Below, piece by piece: positions 1-8,652 of a stretch of DNA of 64,000 nt (position 1 is the stretch's first letter; the number at the start of each line of letters is the position of its first letter). The notes below the pieces were generated by a model that made no database searches, had not been told where the DNA came from, and saw only the letters and a program-made list of their open reading frames with translations. Both the position numbers and the translations under genes were made by a program. The DNA comes from Agarilytica rhodophyticola. GTDB lineage: Bacteria > Pseudomonadota > Gammaproteobacteria > Pseudomonadales > Cellvibrionaceae. The stretch spans positions 1,821,001 to 1,885,000 of the forward strand of contig NZ_CP020038.1 of NCBI RefSeq assembly GCF_002157225.2, written 5' to 3'.

Positions 1-2
1 CA

Positions 3-932
3 GGCGCAATGATTGTGGTGATACGTGTTCCTGAGTCTACGGCAGGATCACCGCCCACCTTACCTGACGGTGTGGATGATACTACGGGCCAATATATTGG
101 TGTATCTGCGTTTTTATCCTCAGAAAGTGAACTTAGTATTACACCAAGAATTTTAGTCGCGCCTGAATTTACGCATATTCAAACGAATGTAGAATCACTA
201 TTAACTGTGGCAGAGCGTTTACGCGCTGTAGTCATTGCTGATGGCCCTAATACTACGGATACCGATGTTATTGACTATAGAAATTTATTTGGTAGTCCAC
301 GACTGTATATTATAGACCCCTGGGTACGTGTATTTGATACAGCGACATTAACAGAGATACTGAGACCGGCGAGTGCCCGCGTAGCAGGATTAATCGCAAA
401 GTCGGATGATGAACGCGGCTTTTGGAATTCACCATCTAATCAAGAAATACGGGGTATTGTGGGGCCTGCCCGTGCGGTAGATTTTGAGTTTGGGGATATT
501 AATTCACGAGCGAATCGTTTAAATGAAAATGAAGTGGCCACCATCATTCGAAAAACCGGCTTTCGGTTGTGGGGTAATCGTTCTTGCTCTTCTGATCCTA
601 AGTGGGCATTTTTAAGTGTGCGTAGAACTGCCGATATTATTAATGAATCTCTACTGCGAGCACATCTTTGGGCGGTAGATCGCGGCATTACAAAAACCTA
701 TCTGGATGATGTAGTAGAGGGTGTTAACGCATTCCTACGTAATTTAAAAACGCAGGGCGCGATTATTAACGGCCAAGCGTGGGCCGATCCTGAGCGTAAT
801 ACACCTGAGCGAATCGCCGAAGGTCATGTACAGATCGATTTTGATTTTACGCCACCCTACCCCGCCGAGCGTATTACGTTCCGCAGCCAATTAGTGAATG
901 ATTATCTCGTTGAAGTTTTACCACTGATTTAA
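3..932 (+). CDS. FI: P2 FI-like contractile tail sheath protein (5' end outside window)
   Basis: Forms the contractile sheath around the tail tube of a myovirus-type phage or tailocin. The reading frame stays open to the left window edge, and the first in-window ATG (9) is probably internal: about 310 residues are visible against roughly 396 in P2 FI. The C-terminal half carries typical sheath signatures, such as a Trp-Gly-Asn-Arg segment followed by a 'FLSVRRTADII' segment and a final immunoglobulin-like strand region. The tube gene follows 55 bp downstream, which is the P2 FI-FII order. Family assignment is by recognition of conserved segments and gene order. Confidence 0.9.
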   Translation, partial: GAMIVVIRVPESTAGSPPTLPDGVDDTTGQYIGVSAFLSSESELSITPRILVAPEFTHIQTNVESLLTVAERLRAVVIADGPNTTDTDVIDYRNLFGSPRLYIIDPWVRVFDTATLTEILRPASARVAGLIAKSDDERGFWNSPSNQEIRGIVGPARAVDFEFGDINSRANRLNENEVATIIRKTGFRLWGNRSCSSDPKWAFLSVRRTADIINESLLRAHLWAVDRGITKTYLDDVVEGVNAFLRNLKTQGAIINGQAWADPERNTPERIAEGHVQIDFDFTPPYPAERITFRSQLVNDYLVEVLPLI

Positions 933-987
933 GTGCACACATAAATTCCTCTTTTTATTAAAAAGAATCTTATTAAGAAAATAAAAA

Positions 988-1491
988 ATGTTAGATGATA
1001 TTTTAAAAAACATGGCGCTCTATGTCGATGGCCGTGGTTACGCGGGTAATGTGGAAGAACTTGTATTACCTAAGCTTACTATGAAAATGGAGGAATATAG
1101 AAACGGCGGGATGGATTCCCCCATAGATATTGAAATGGGAATGGAAAAGCTCGAAGCGGAATTTACGCTCACGCGCTTTGACCGTAACCTGTTAACGCTA
1201 TTTGGTCTCGCTCCTGGGCAAATTATTCCGCTCACCATTCGCGGGGCGGTAGTGTCTGACAATGGAGCTACACAACCGGTTATCGTTAATTTACATGGAC
1301 AGATTAAAGAGCTGGATTACGGTACATGGAAACCGGGTGAGAAAACCACATTAAAATGTATGGTCTCTGTTCGGTTTTACAAATTGACCCACGGTGCCGC
1401 CATCGTTCACCAAATTGACATCCCTAATATGATTCGTATTGTGAACGGCGTGGATCAACTCGCTCAAATACGCGGTATTCTCGGACAATAA
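988..1491 (+). CDS. FII: P2 FII-like major tail tube protein
   Basis: Builds the inner tail tube through which DNA passes. At 167 residues it is close to P2 FII (about 172). It begins with a 'MLDDILKNMALYVDGRGYAG' segment, the usual start of this family, and has the 'ME.Y..GGMD.PI' segment near residues 35-48. It lies between the sheath and gpE-like genes, as in P2. No strong ribosome binding site is visible; the leader is A-rich. Confidence 0.92.
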   Translation: MLDDILKNMALYVDGRGYAGNVEELVLPKLTMKMEEYRNGGMDSPIDIEMGMEKLEAEFTLTRFDRNLLTLFGLAPGQIIPLTIRGAVVSDNGATQPVIVNLHGQIKELDYGTWKPGEKTTLKCMVSVRFYKLTHGAAIVHQIDIPNMIRIVNGVDQLAQIRGILGQ

Positions 1492-1607
1492 TCCTATATC
1501 GTTTGATTTTAATCCTAACCTATTAACCCTTTCCTTTTTATTGTTAAAACTTTAATTCCTTTCTTAACTTTTTAATTCATCACAAACACACTGGAGTTTT
1601 TATATCG

Positions 1608-1907
1608 ATGAAAGAAACAGAAAATACAGAAAAAAAAGAACGTATAGAAAACATAGAAAACACTTATTATGTTATTAAACCCTTTTTTATCGGTAATGTA
1701 AGAAAGAAAATTGGGAGTGAAATGCAATTGAATAAACACATGGCACGCCCCTATGTTAATGGTGGTTTTCTAACGCTTGATAAAAATCGTGCTGACACGC
1801 TTATTCGCGATCGCATTGATGTGATATCGAAGGAAATCGACGAGCTTAAACGTATTTTATCCCCCATACCCAAAACACGAACCACAACTAAAAAGGAGGC
1901 ATTATAA
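1608..1907 (+). CDS. Hypothetical protein between tube and gpE genes
   Basis: A 99-residue, charged protein that I do not recognise. The N-terminus is Lys/Glu rich (residues 1-20), a compact middle follows ('VIKPFFIGN', 'ARPYVNGGFLTLD'), and the C-terminus is helical and basic. A 'ctggag' stretch lies upstream of the ATG, and the stop is two bases before the gpE start, so the two are probably cotranscribed. P2 has no gene at this position. It could be an accessory tail protein, but nothing visible fixes a role. Confidence 0.6.
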   Translation: MKETENTEKKERIENIENTYYVIKPFFIGNVRKKIGSEMQLNKHMARPYVNGGFLTLDKNRADTLIRDRIDVISKEIDELKRILSPIPKTRTTTKKEAL

Positions 1908-1909
1908 CG

Positions 1910-2173
1910 ATGGCAAAAAAAACGGATCGTAGTAAAAAATCTATTCCATTGACTGACCCCATTGAGATTGACGGCGTTAAGGTCGCAGCGCTGAGTATGC
2001 GTTGTCCGAAAGTCAAAGATATGTTGGCAGCGGATAAGATCGCGACGAGCGATGCCGAAAGAGAAATCTTTTTACTGGCCAATCTTTGTGAGATCCCCCC
2101 AGATGCGACTCATGAATTAGATCTCCCTGATTATTCTAAATTACAAACTGCCTACCAAGATTTTTTGTCTTAA
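1910..2173 (+). CDS. E: P2 gpE-like tail assembly chaperone (unshifted product)
   Basis: An 87-residue tail assembly chaperone of the P2 gpE type (P2 gpE is about 91 residues). Such proteins bind the tape measure during tail assembly and are not kept in the virion. A good ribosome binding site (aaggagg) precedes the ATG. The core 'PIEIDGVKVAALSMRCPKV' followed by an acidic helix is typical. The gene ends just after a T6G heptamer (2161-2167) where a -1 frameshift would make the longer form listed separately. Confidence 0.88.
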   Translation: MAKKTDRSKKSIPLTDPIEIDGVKVAALSMRCPKVKDMLAADKIATSDAEREIFLLANLCEIPPDATHELDLPDYSKLQTAYQDFLS

Positions 2174-2301
2174 GCCCTCATGATACCCGGCGCGCTTGCG
2201 TCATCTTGGCAAGCCATACTAGCTGGCCACTCTCTGAACTTCTCGAACTTGACATAAGCGAGCTGATGCAATGGCTCGATGTTTTACCTCAGCAAAGATA
2301 A
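1910..2301 (+). CDS. E': gpE+E' frameshift extension of the tail chaperone
   Basis: Reading gpE to codon TTG (2165-2167) and slipping back one base at the heptamer T TTT TTG (2161-2167) opens a second frame that runs to TAA at 2299-2301. The resulting protein has about 130 residues (P2 E+E' is about 142). The extension ends with Trp-Pro-Leu-Ser-Glu-Leu, then Leu-Asp-Ile-Ser-Glu-Leu and a Met-Gln-Trp, the conserved pattern of the P2 GpE-extension family. The extension has no good start codon of its own. This is the same frameshift architecture known for P2 and, by analogy, lambda G/GT. The heptamer and frame are seen in the sequence; use of the shift is inferred. Confidence 0.8.
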
Positions 2302-2369
2302 AAAAAATAAAAAGAATAAAAAAACAAAAAAAGTAAAAACAAAAATACACGAAGAAGATACAAAAACAC

Positions 2370-4700
2370 ATGGCTACATCGGTATTTAAACTCGCTATGC
2401 ACATTGGTGCAACGGTGTCAGGTTCGTTGAGTTCATCAGTGAGAGGCAGTCGTACCCAATTAAACTTGCTCGGCTCTGCACTGGATAACTTACAAGGGAA
2501 GCAACGCGCTATTAGCCGGTTTCAATTGGCGGAGGCCAATGTTGGTGGAGCGCGGGTCGAGTATCAACGGGCTGCACGTGATGTCACACGTCTTCGTCGA
2601 GAAATAGCGCAAACGGATGCACCCACCGCTTCACTTACCCGTGAATTTAATCGAGCCCAAGAACGGGCTAATCGTTTATCCCAACGTTTACAAACACAGC
2701 GTGAAAGGTTACAGCGTGCACGACAAAGCCTTGATCAGGCGGGACTCTCTGCCAATGATTTAACGCGGGATAATACACGTTTAGGTGCTTCTGTTACACG
2801 ATTAACAGCGCAGTACCAACGTCTTGGCCAAGCAATACGAGCGCAGCAACAAAATGCGAATAGACGTTCAGAGTTACGAGGGCAGCTATTTGATGCAGCG
2901 GCTATAGGGGCAACCGTTGCTACGCCCTTAAATGTCGCCATTGATTTTGAACAATCTATTGCTACCTTAGGGGCTATTTCAAGAACTGAAGGACAAGTGT
3001 TACAAGGGTTATCTGACGAAGCGGAACGCCTAGGGGCGAGTACCTCTTTTTCTGCCACCGAATCTGCCTCTGCCATGAAATTCTTGGCGATGTCAGGGTT
3101 TAACGCTGGTCAAATCTTACAGGCAACAGCGGGTGTTTTAGATTTAGCCCAAGCGGCAGGGACGGATCTTGGCCAATCTGCTGATATTGCCTCGAATATT
3201 CTGAGTGGGTTTGCCCTTGAGGCGAGTGAGATGAACCGTGTAGGGAATGTATTAGTTGGGACATTTACAACATCGAATACAACACTGGAAAGCCTTGGCG
3301 AAACCATGAAATTTGTAGCACCTGTCGCGAGCAGTGTTGGTGCAAGTATTGAAGAAGTTGCCGCGATATCGGCATTATTAGGCGATGTCGGCTTACACGG
3401 ATCACTGGCAGGCACGGCTCTACGTTCTGCTTTCCTGCGATTAGCCGCTCCACCAAGGATGGCTGCTGATGCTTTAGCAGAGTTAGGCGTTGAAACTAAG
3501 AACGCCAATGGCGATTTACGCTCAATGCCCGAAATATTGGAAGAGGTCGCACAAGCTACGCAGAATTTAGGCACTGGTGAACAAGCAGAAATCATATCAA
3601 AAATATTTGGTAAAGAAGCGTCGGCAGCAATGATTGAACTTATCAAACAAGTGCAAACGTTTGATGAGGCTAACGATGGAACCAATAATAATTTAGAACA
3701 AAAAATACAAGATCTCGTTAATCAACAAGTCACGGCACAAGCCGTTGCTCAAAAAATGAATGACACGACGGCAGGGGCGTTAAAAACACTGGGTAGCGCT
3801 TTAGAGAGTGTGGCGATTAGTGTCGGCAGTGTCTTACTACCGACTATTGCATCATTGGCAAAGGGATTCGCCACCGTTGCCAGGGGTGTATCGTCTTTCG
3901 CACAAGCATTCCCGACATTAACAAAATGGGTGGTCGGAATAACTGTGGGTCTTGCTACTCTAAAAGTTGTGACCATTGCTGGGGCTTTTGCCTTTACTTT
4001 TTTACACGGGGGTGTTTTATCGCTTGTTACTGCGTATAGGACACTCTCAGCCGCGTTTACTTTGGCTCAGCTAGGGTTTATTCGATTCAATACAATAGCA
4101 ACATTAGCCGCACTAAAAACAAAGATTATCACTGCCGCGCAATGGGCTTGGAACCTTGCACTCTCAGCTAACCCGATTAGCTTAATCGTTATAGGCATAG
4201 GTTCATTAATCACAGCCGGTGTACTACTCGTCTCTCACTGGGACACTGTAAGTAATTTTTTTAGTAGTATATGGGAAAGCATTAAAGAAAATACGGTTGA
4301 AGCGGTTACATGGCTAATTGATAAAATTTCCTTATTAATGCTGCCGTTTGAACTACTCGGCCAAGTGGCATCTTTCGTTTTCGGTAGTGATGAGAATAAT
4401 GAGCTACAAGATAAAATTGCGAAAACAAATAATGCTGTTAAAACCGCTGCCCTTGGTACAGCGATTACCACTACGACCGCACTAGTAGCGCCACTATCGA
4501 CAACAGAACTTCCCGATAATCTAAGTCCGGCTAGTATTCAGAATACACAGGCGGTGCGTATAGACGCGCCTATCACAATTAACACAACACCTAACATGGA
4601 TGCTGTGGCTGTCGGTAATGAAGTACAACGAGTGTTAGATGAACGGCAAGCCAGAGCCGAAGCAGAACGCCGAGGAAACCTTTTTGATGGAGTAGAATAA
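2370..4700 (+). CDS. T: P2 gpT-like tail tape measure protein
   Basis: A 776-residue tape measure protein (P2 gpT is about 815) that sets tail length and may help DNA cross the membrane. Residues about 60-180 are a heptad-rich coiled coil full of Gln, Arg and Ala. Residues about 185-450 carry the TP901-type tape measure core ('AIDFEQSIATLGAISRTEG', and repeated Ala-Gly-Thr-Asp-Leu segments). Two hydrophobic stretches lie near residues 520-555 and 600-625. It ends two bases before gpU. A long A-rich leader (2300-2369) separates it from the gpE' stop. Confidence 0.92.
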   Translation: MATSVFKLAMHIGATVSGSLSSSVRGSRTQLNLLGSALDNLQGKQRAISRFQLAEANVGGARVEYQRAARDVTRLRREIAQTDAPTASLTREFNRAQERANRLSQRLQTQRERLQRARQSLDQAGLSANDLTRDNTRLGASVTRLTAQYQRLGQAIRAQQQNANRRSELRGQLFDAAAIGATVATPLNVAIDFEQSIATLGAISRTEGQVLQGLSDEAERLGASTSFSATESASAMKFLAMSGFNAGQILQATAGVLDLAQAAGTDLGQSADIASNILSGFALEASEMNRVGNVLVGTFTTSNTTLESLGETMKFVAPVASSVGASIEEVAAISALLGDVGLHGSLAGTALRSAFLRLAAPPRMAADALAELGVETKNANGDLRSMPEILEEVAQATQNLGTGEQAEIISKIFGKEASAAMIELIKQVQTFDEANDGTNNNLEQKIQDLVNQQVTAQAVAQKMNDTTAGALKTLGSALESVAISVGSVLLPTIASLAKGFATVARGVSSFAQAFPTLTKWVVGITVGLATLKVVTIAGAFAFTFLHGGVLSLVTAYRTLSAAFTLAQLGFIRFNTIATLAALKTKIITAAQWAWNLALSANPISLIVIGIGSLITAGVLLVSHWDTVSNFFSSIWESIKENTVEAVTWLIDKISLLMLPFELLGQVASFVFGSDENNELQDKIAKTNNAVKTAALGTAITTTTALVAPLSTTELPDNLSPASIQNTQAVRIDAPITINTTPNMDAVAVGNEVQRVLDERQARAEAERRGNLFDGVE

Positions 4701-4702
4701 TA

Positions 4703-5098
4703 ATGAGTGAAACAATGTTAGCGCTGGGTAATTTTAGATTTTCTCTAGATACTGCGGCTTACAGCGAGCTTAAAAGAAATTGTGCCTATCGATGGTCAAG
4801 TGTTGAGCGACTAGACGCCCGACCAGCAAGGCAGTTTATCGGCCTTGGTGAAGAAACAATAAATTTAACAGGCATGATCTTGCCTCACTACAAAGGCGGA
4901 TTAAATCAAATAGAGAAATTGAAAGCATTAGCGGGTAATGGTGAACCACTGATTATGGTCGATGGAAAAGGTATCGCCTGGGGAAATTGGGTGGCATTAA
5001 GCATTGAGGAAACACAGACATTTTTTACTGCTAATGGGTTACCAAGGAAAATAACATTCACGATTAATCTAGGACGATACGGCGATGACTCACTATAG
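4703..5098 (+). CDS. U: P2 gpU-like tail terminator/completion protein
   Basis: A 131-residue protein of the phage P2 GpU family (P2 gpU is about 159 residues), which completes the tail. The N-terminal 'ML.LG.F.F......Y..L.R...YRW' pattern and the later 'QFIGLGEETINLTGMILP' segment are characteristic. It sits directly after the tape measure gene and overlaps gpX by 14 bp in another frame, which suggests translational coupling. Confidence 0.92.
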   Translation: MSETMLALGNFRFSLDTAAYSELKRNCAYRWSSVERLDARPARQFIGLGEETINLTGMILPHYKGGLNQIEKLKALAGNGEPLIMVDGKGIAWGNWVALSIEETQTFFTANGLPRKITFTINLGRYGDDSL

Positions 5099-5294
5099 GA
5101 CAAAAGACGGTGATCGATTAGATACTATTTGCTATCAATACTATGGTGAAACATCGCGTTATGTTGAAGCTGTACTCGATGTTAATCCTAAATTATCTCA
5201 ACAACCGGCGTTATTGCCGGCAGGGATAATAATAACATTACCTGACTTTCCAGAGCTTAATCAAAAGACAGGTGATATTCGCTTGTGGGATTAA
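5085..5294 (+). CDS. X: P2 gpX-like tail protein with LysM-like fold
   Basis: A 69-residue tail protein of the P2 gpX family. The pattern 'DGDRLDTICYQYYG' followed by 'VLDVNP' and a Leu-Pro-Ala-Gly segment is that of a LysM-like module, as usual for this family. It overlaps the end of gpU. In many P2-like prophages X lies between U and D, as here. Confidence 0.9.
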   Translation: MTHYRTKDGDRLDTICYQYYGETSRYVEAVLDVNPKLSQQPALLPAGIIITLPDFPELNQKTGDIRLWD

Positions 5295-5312
5295 TACAGT
5301 CAAAAATTAATT

Positions 5313-6284
5313 ATGACACCAGATTTTAAAGTCATTACAAACACAATAGATATCACAGCAATACTTAAAGATCGATTAATCTCCTTAAGAGTAACAGACG
5401 AAGCCGGTATAAAATCAGATACTGTCGAGATTCAATTAGATGATCGAGATAACCGTATTCAATGGCCAGTCATTGGGGAAGAGCTTACTGTATTCTTAGG
5501 ATATAACAATGCACGACTCACGAATGTTGGCCGTTACATTATTGATGAAATATCACATGCAGGCCCGCCCGATACCTTAACAATACGCGGTAAGGCTACG
5601 GATACAATTAAAAGTATTAAGGCCCCTAAAACGCGAAGTTGGGATAATGTATTACTGGGCGATATCGTTAAAACTATTGCCACTGAGCATGATGTCATTC
5701 CGCGTATTGCAGAAGTCCTTTCAAACATAAACATTAGCCATGAAGATCAGACTGAAGAATCAGATCTTCATTTTTTAACACGGCTCGCAAAAAAGAATGG
5801 CGCTATAGCTAAGCTTGCTAATAAAAGTCTTATCATAGTTGTTGAAGGCGATTCAAAAGCTATTTCAGGTAAAAATTTACCCATCATTAACCTCAATAAA
5901 AAAAATGTGATACAGCATCGACTGACACAAGCTGAGCGAGGGAAATACAAAACAGTTATTGCTCATTGGCACGATACGCAAGCGGCTCAAAAAATTCCTA
6001 TAACAGCCGGTGAAGGAAAGCCTGCATTTACTCTACGGCATAGCTACGCTAATGCGGAAGAAGCACGACGGGCAGTAGAGGCTAAGTTAAAGGCGTTAAA
6101 TCGAGGCTCAGCCACACTATCACTTACATTAATCGGTGACACTCGATTACAAGCAGAGGGGAAACTACAGCTCGATAATTTTCGGGAGCCGATTAATAGT
6201 GAATGGTTGATTAAACACGTCGAACATCAACTCAATAATAGCGGTTTTACAACACGGCTTGATGCAGAAACGCCTAACTCATAA
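5313..6284 (+). CDS. D: P2 gpD-like tail hub / late control protein D
   Basis: A 323-residue homologue of the P2 gene D product (about 387 residues), the baseplate hub protein at the tail end of the tube and related to VgrG and T4 gp27. Visible signs are the early 'TDEAGIKSDTVEIQLDD' segment, 'ISHAGPPDTLTIRGKA' and the central 'DLHFLTRLAKKNGA' segment, all typical of this family. It is slightly short. It is the last recognisable tail gene; no ogr-like activator follows as it does in P2. Confidence 0.92.
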   Translation: MTPDFKVITNTIDITAILKDRLISLRVTDEAGIKSDTVEIQLDDRDNRIQWPVIGEELTVFLGYNNARLTNVGRYIIDEISHAGPPDTLTIRGKATDTIKSIKAPKTRSWDNVLLGDIVKTIATEHDVIPRIAEVLSNINISHEDQTEESDLHFLTRLAKKNGAIAKLANKSLIIVVEGDSKAISGKNLPIINLNKKNVIQHRLTQAERGKYKTVIAHWHDTQAAQKIPITAGEGKPAFTLRHSYANAEEARRAVEAKLKALNRGSATLSLTLIGDTRLQAEGKLQLDNFREPINSEWLIKHVEHQLNNSGFTTRLDAETPNS

Positions 6285-6350
6285 CGACTCTTACTCTACA
6301 CACCTTCATTTTTATCTCAATAATATCTTTTTAATGAAAGAGAATCCCTT

Positions 6351-6623
6351 ATGATTGAACAAAAAACAAAGACCCTCACAGAGCATGAACTCGATATGTT
6401 GCTCAGTAAAGCAGCGGAACAAGGTGCATTAAATGCACTGGATACGATAGGTCTCGATAATGAAAACTCTGCTGAGGATATTAAAGAGCTGCGTTCGTTT
6501 TTAAGAGCTTTTAATCTTGCTAAAAAGACAGCGTTTCAAACGACAATCCGATTATTAACTGCCAGTATATTAGCCGCCTTGATTGCAGGTACTGCGCTTA
6601 AATTTAAATTATTTGGAGAATAA
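6351..6623 (+). CDS. Small phage membrane protein, DUF6127-like
   Basis: A 90-residue protein with an acidic helical N-terminus and one hydrophobic segment near residues 63-85. The pattern 'AAEQGALNALDTIGLDNE', then 'DI.ELR' and 'F.LAKKTA..T..R' matches a small family usually found next to lysis genes in prophages (DUF6127 as I remember it). A gaaagaga stretch precedes the ATG. It is the first gene of a three-gene lysis-like set with the next membrane protein and the lysozyme; an accessory holin role is possible but inferred. Confidence 0.65.
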   Translation: MIEQKTKTLTEHELDMLLSKAAEQGALNALDTIGLDNENSAEDIKELRSFLRAFNLAKKTAFQTTIRLLTASILAALIAGTALKFKLFGE

Positions 6624-6629
6624 AAAATA

Positions 6630-7091
6630 ATGCTGACACTTTTCGCGAGCCTCTTAGGGTTTATCTCTAGTACTCTACCGAAGTTTTTTGACTTAATACA
6701 AGATAAGCATGACCGGCAGCATGAACTCAAAATCCTTGCTCTTCAACTAAGACAGATGCAGCGAAATCATTCACAGCGAATGGAGGAGATTGCCGTACAA
6801 GCTGATATTCACGAAAGCCTTGCGCTGCATAAACATGATGCCAGTTTATCTAATGCGGGATGGGTAGGGCAACTACGTGCATCCGTGCGGCCAGTAATTA
6901 CTTATTTATTTTTCACCCTGTTCGCGTCTGTCAAAGCGTGCACACTTTATATCCTCATTACCGATCACAACATTCACCTATATCAAGCGCTCCCCCAAAT
7001 CTGGGATGCAGAGACACAAGCACTATTCGCGGCAGTGATTAGTTTTTGGTTCGGTCAGCGTGCGCTATCAAAATTTAGACAGTCACATTAA
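6630..7091 (+). CDS. Holin-like membrane protein (3-TM holin family)
   Basis: A 153-residue protein with a hydrophobic start (residues 3-20), a long basic helix (about 22-75) and two membrane segments near 90-112 and 128-142. The 'WVGQLRASVRPVITYLFF' segment and terminal 'FWFGQRALSK' recall the three-TM holins first described near gene-transfer-agent and prophage lysozymes. It starts six bases after the previous gene and is followed 11 bp later by the lysozyme, so a holin role is likely. Confidence 0.65.
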   Translation: MLTLFASLLGFISSTLPKFFDLIQDKHDRQHELKILALQLRQMQRNHSQRMEEIAVQADIHESLALHKHDASLSNAGWVGQLRASVRPVITYLFFTLFASVKACTLYILITDHNIHLYQALPQIWDAETQALFAAVISFWFGQRALSKFRQSH

Positions 7092-7102
7092 GAAAAAAAC
7101 TT

Positions 7103-7537
7103 ATGAGAAAAACCAATCAAGCCGGTATCGACCTTATCACAAAATATGAAGGCTTTAGTAAAACGGTGTATATTTGCCCCGCAAATTATCCGACCATCGG
7201 TTATGGCCACTTAGTCAGAGATCATGAAGATTTTAGTAACGGTGTTACTGAAGAAGAAGCCATGCAACTACTAAAAAAGGATTTAATAACAGCAGAGAGA
7301 GCGGTCACCCAATTGATTAATGTACCTTTAACGGATGGTCAATTTGACGCCCTTGTATCCTTTACTTTTAATTTAGGATCAGGTGCATTACAGCGCTCTA
7401 CACTACGAAGAAAACTAAACCGTAGTGACTATGATAGTGTTCCATATGAGCTAAAAAAATGGGTGTGGGCTGGCGGAAAAAAGCTGAAAGGGTTAATGAA
7501 ACGTCGACAAGAAGAAGTCGAATTTTTTATATCTTGA
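7103..7537 (+). CDS. GH24 phage lysozyme (endolysin)
   Basis: Hydrolyses the peptidoglycan glycan backbone at the end of the phage cycle. Glu16, Cys25 and Thr31 give the E-8-D/C-5-T catalytic spacing of T4/P22-type lysozymes, with Cys replacing Asp as in several relatives. 'TIGYGH' (31-36) and 'FDALVSFTFNLG' (83-94) are further family motifs. At 144 residues it is the usual size. There is no N-terminal hydrophobic signal-anchor, so release should depend on the upstream holin-like protein. It ends four bases from the convergent hydrolase gene. Confidence 0.92.
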   Translation: MRKTNQAGIDLITKYEGFSKTVYICPANYPTIGYGHLVRDHEDFSNGVTEEEAMQLLKKDLITAERAVTQLINVPLTDGQFDALVSFTFNLGSGALQRSTLRRKLNRSDYDSVPYELKKWVWAGGKKLKGLMKRRQEEVEFFIS

Positions 7538-7541
7538 GAAA

Positions 7542-8240
7542 TCAATTATCACTTATGAAGGACTCGATTGATTTCCAGCATTCATACGGGTTGCTTTGTA
7601 GTAAAAAATGGGGGCCATTAATTTCATAAATATCAAAATCAGAAAAAAACTTACTAAGCTTTAAAGCATATTTTCTTGAAACCAACCGGTCTTTTTTCCC
7701 CATGAGATAACATGCTTTAACATGGCTTATATCACTATCAATAAATATTTTTTTCTTTTCGAATTTTGATAGTAGAGCTACTCGACTTAATAAAACTTTC
7801 GGATCAACACATCGTATAGCTTGTTTAACTTCTTTGACTAAATGCTCAGCACCGTTAACACAGAATAGCTTAATTAGAGAGTCCGGTATATTATGTGGGT
7901 TTGGAAGTATGTTTCTATAATAGTTTAATGCCTTCAGTAAATAGATAAACGGAGATACAGAAAAAGACGCACAGAATATAACTCTAGAAATATTAATTTG
8001 CTTATTAAGTAAAATATTAACAGCTAATGGGCCTGAAAAGGATTCAGCGAGTAAGAAGATTTCCGAGTCTTTTGGTAATCTTGATTCTATAAATTTAATG
8101 TACTGACTAAATGATAGTATTTTGTTGTAGGGATAACTAATAGCTATAACTTCAACATCTACAGCATAATTTAAAAACTCATTAAACAATTTGCCCGTCC
8201 CATCTAGTCCGGGCAAAAGAATTAATTTCTTTCTTTTCAT
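7542..8240 (-). CDS. Alpha/beta hydrolase
   Basis: A 232-residue alpha/beta hydrolase. An N-terminal oxyanion-type segment 'LLPGLDGTG' (residues 8-16), Ser67 in an Ala-Glu-Ser-Phe-Ser elbow, Asp184 in 'GKKDRLVS' and His211 in 'NGPHFLL' can form the triad. No signal peptide is seen, so it is probably cytoplasmic. It is the last gene of the minus-strand cargo block behind the RHS toxin and its small membrane partner, with about 115 bp between. The substrate is unknown; it may be an unrelated moron gene. A gtaaaaatgaaaag start context gives only a weak ribosome site. Confidence 0.75.
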   Translation of the reverse strand: MKRKKLILLPGLDGTGKLFNEFLNYAVDVEVIAISYPYNKILSFSQYIKFIESRLPKDSEIFLLAESFSGPLAVNILLNKQINISRVIFCASFSVSPFIYLLKALNYYRNILPNPHNIPDSLIKLFCVNGAEHLVKEVKQAIRCVDPKVLLSRVALLSKFEKKKIFIDSDISHVKACYLMGKKDRLVSRKYALKLSKFFSDFDIYEINGPHFLLQSNPYECWKSIESFISDN

Positions 8241-8355
8241 TTTTGGAGTAAAAATAATTGAGTAGGAGTATATTTCGATTTATGTAACTAAGAACTATTT
8301 AGCAATGTTACAACATTCACGTATATACTCCGGGTCAAATATTAAATGGGGCATA

Positions 8356-8652
8356 CTATTCTATATAGAATCTTACTGGTAAAAAAGTAAATAATAATAT
8401 CGGAACTAGAACGCTAATCCAAAAAACTATAGTCCATTGCCAGTTTCTTTCCATTAGAAAAGCTATTCCCCATAGGACAACCGACAAGATAAAGTATCCT
8501 ATAAACCAAAGGATAGTAAATGAACCTAGCCCCTTACCCGAAATGATAAAATTCCAATGCATGAGTACAATTGCAAATAAATTGCCAATACTAAAAAATG
8601 AAGCTATTAAGTACAAAATAAACGGTATCGATAACTTAACATTTACTGACAT
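8356..8652 (-). CDS. Small membrane protein, candidate immunity protein for the RHS lipase
   Basis: A 98-residue, strongly hydrophobic protein with three predicted membrane segments (about residues 8-30, 44-66 and 71-93). Its ATG shares the A of the toxin stop codon (TAATG), so translation is probably coupled to the toxin. Position directly behind the variable C-terminus of an RHS protein is the classic place of the cognate immunity gene. A membrane location would suit protection against a lipase acting on the inner membrane from outside. I recognise no immunity family; the role is inferred from position and topology. Confidence 0.6.
   Translation of the reverse strand: MSVNVKLSIPFILYLIASFFSIGNLFAIVLMHWNFIISGKGLGSFTILWFIGYFILSVVLWGIAFLMERNWQWTIVFWISVLVPILLFTFLPVRFYIE

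Noticed and set aside
7103-7537. Lysozyme as a SAR endolysin
   Set aside because: No N-terminal hydrophobic signal-anchor is present.
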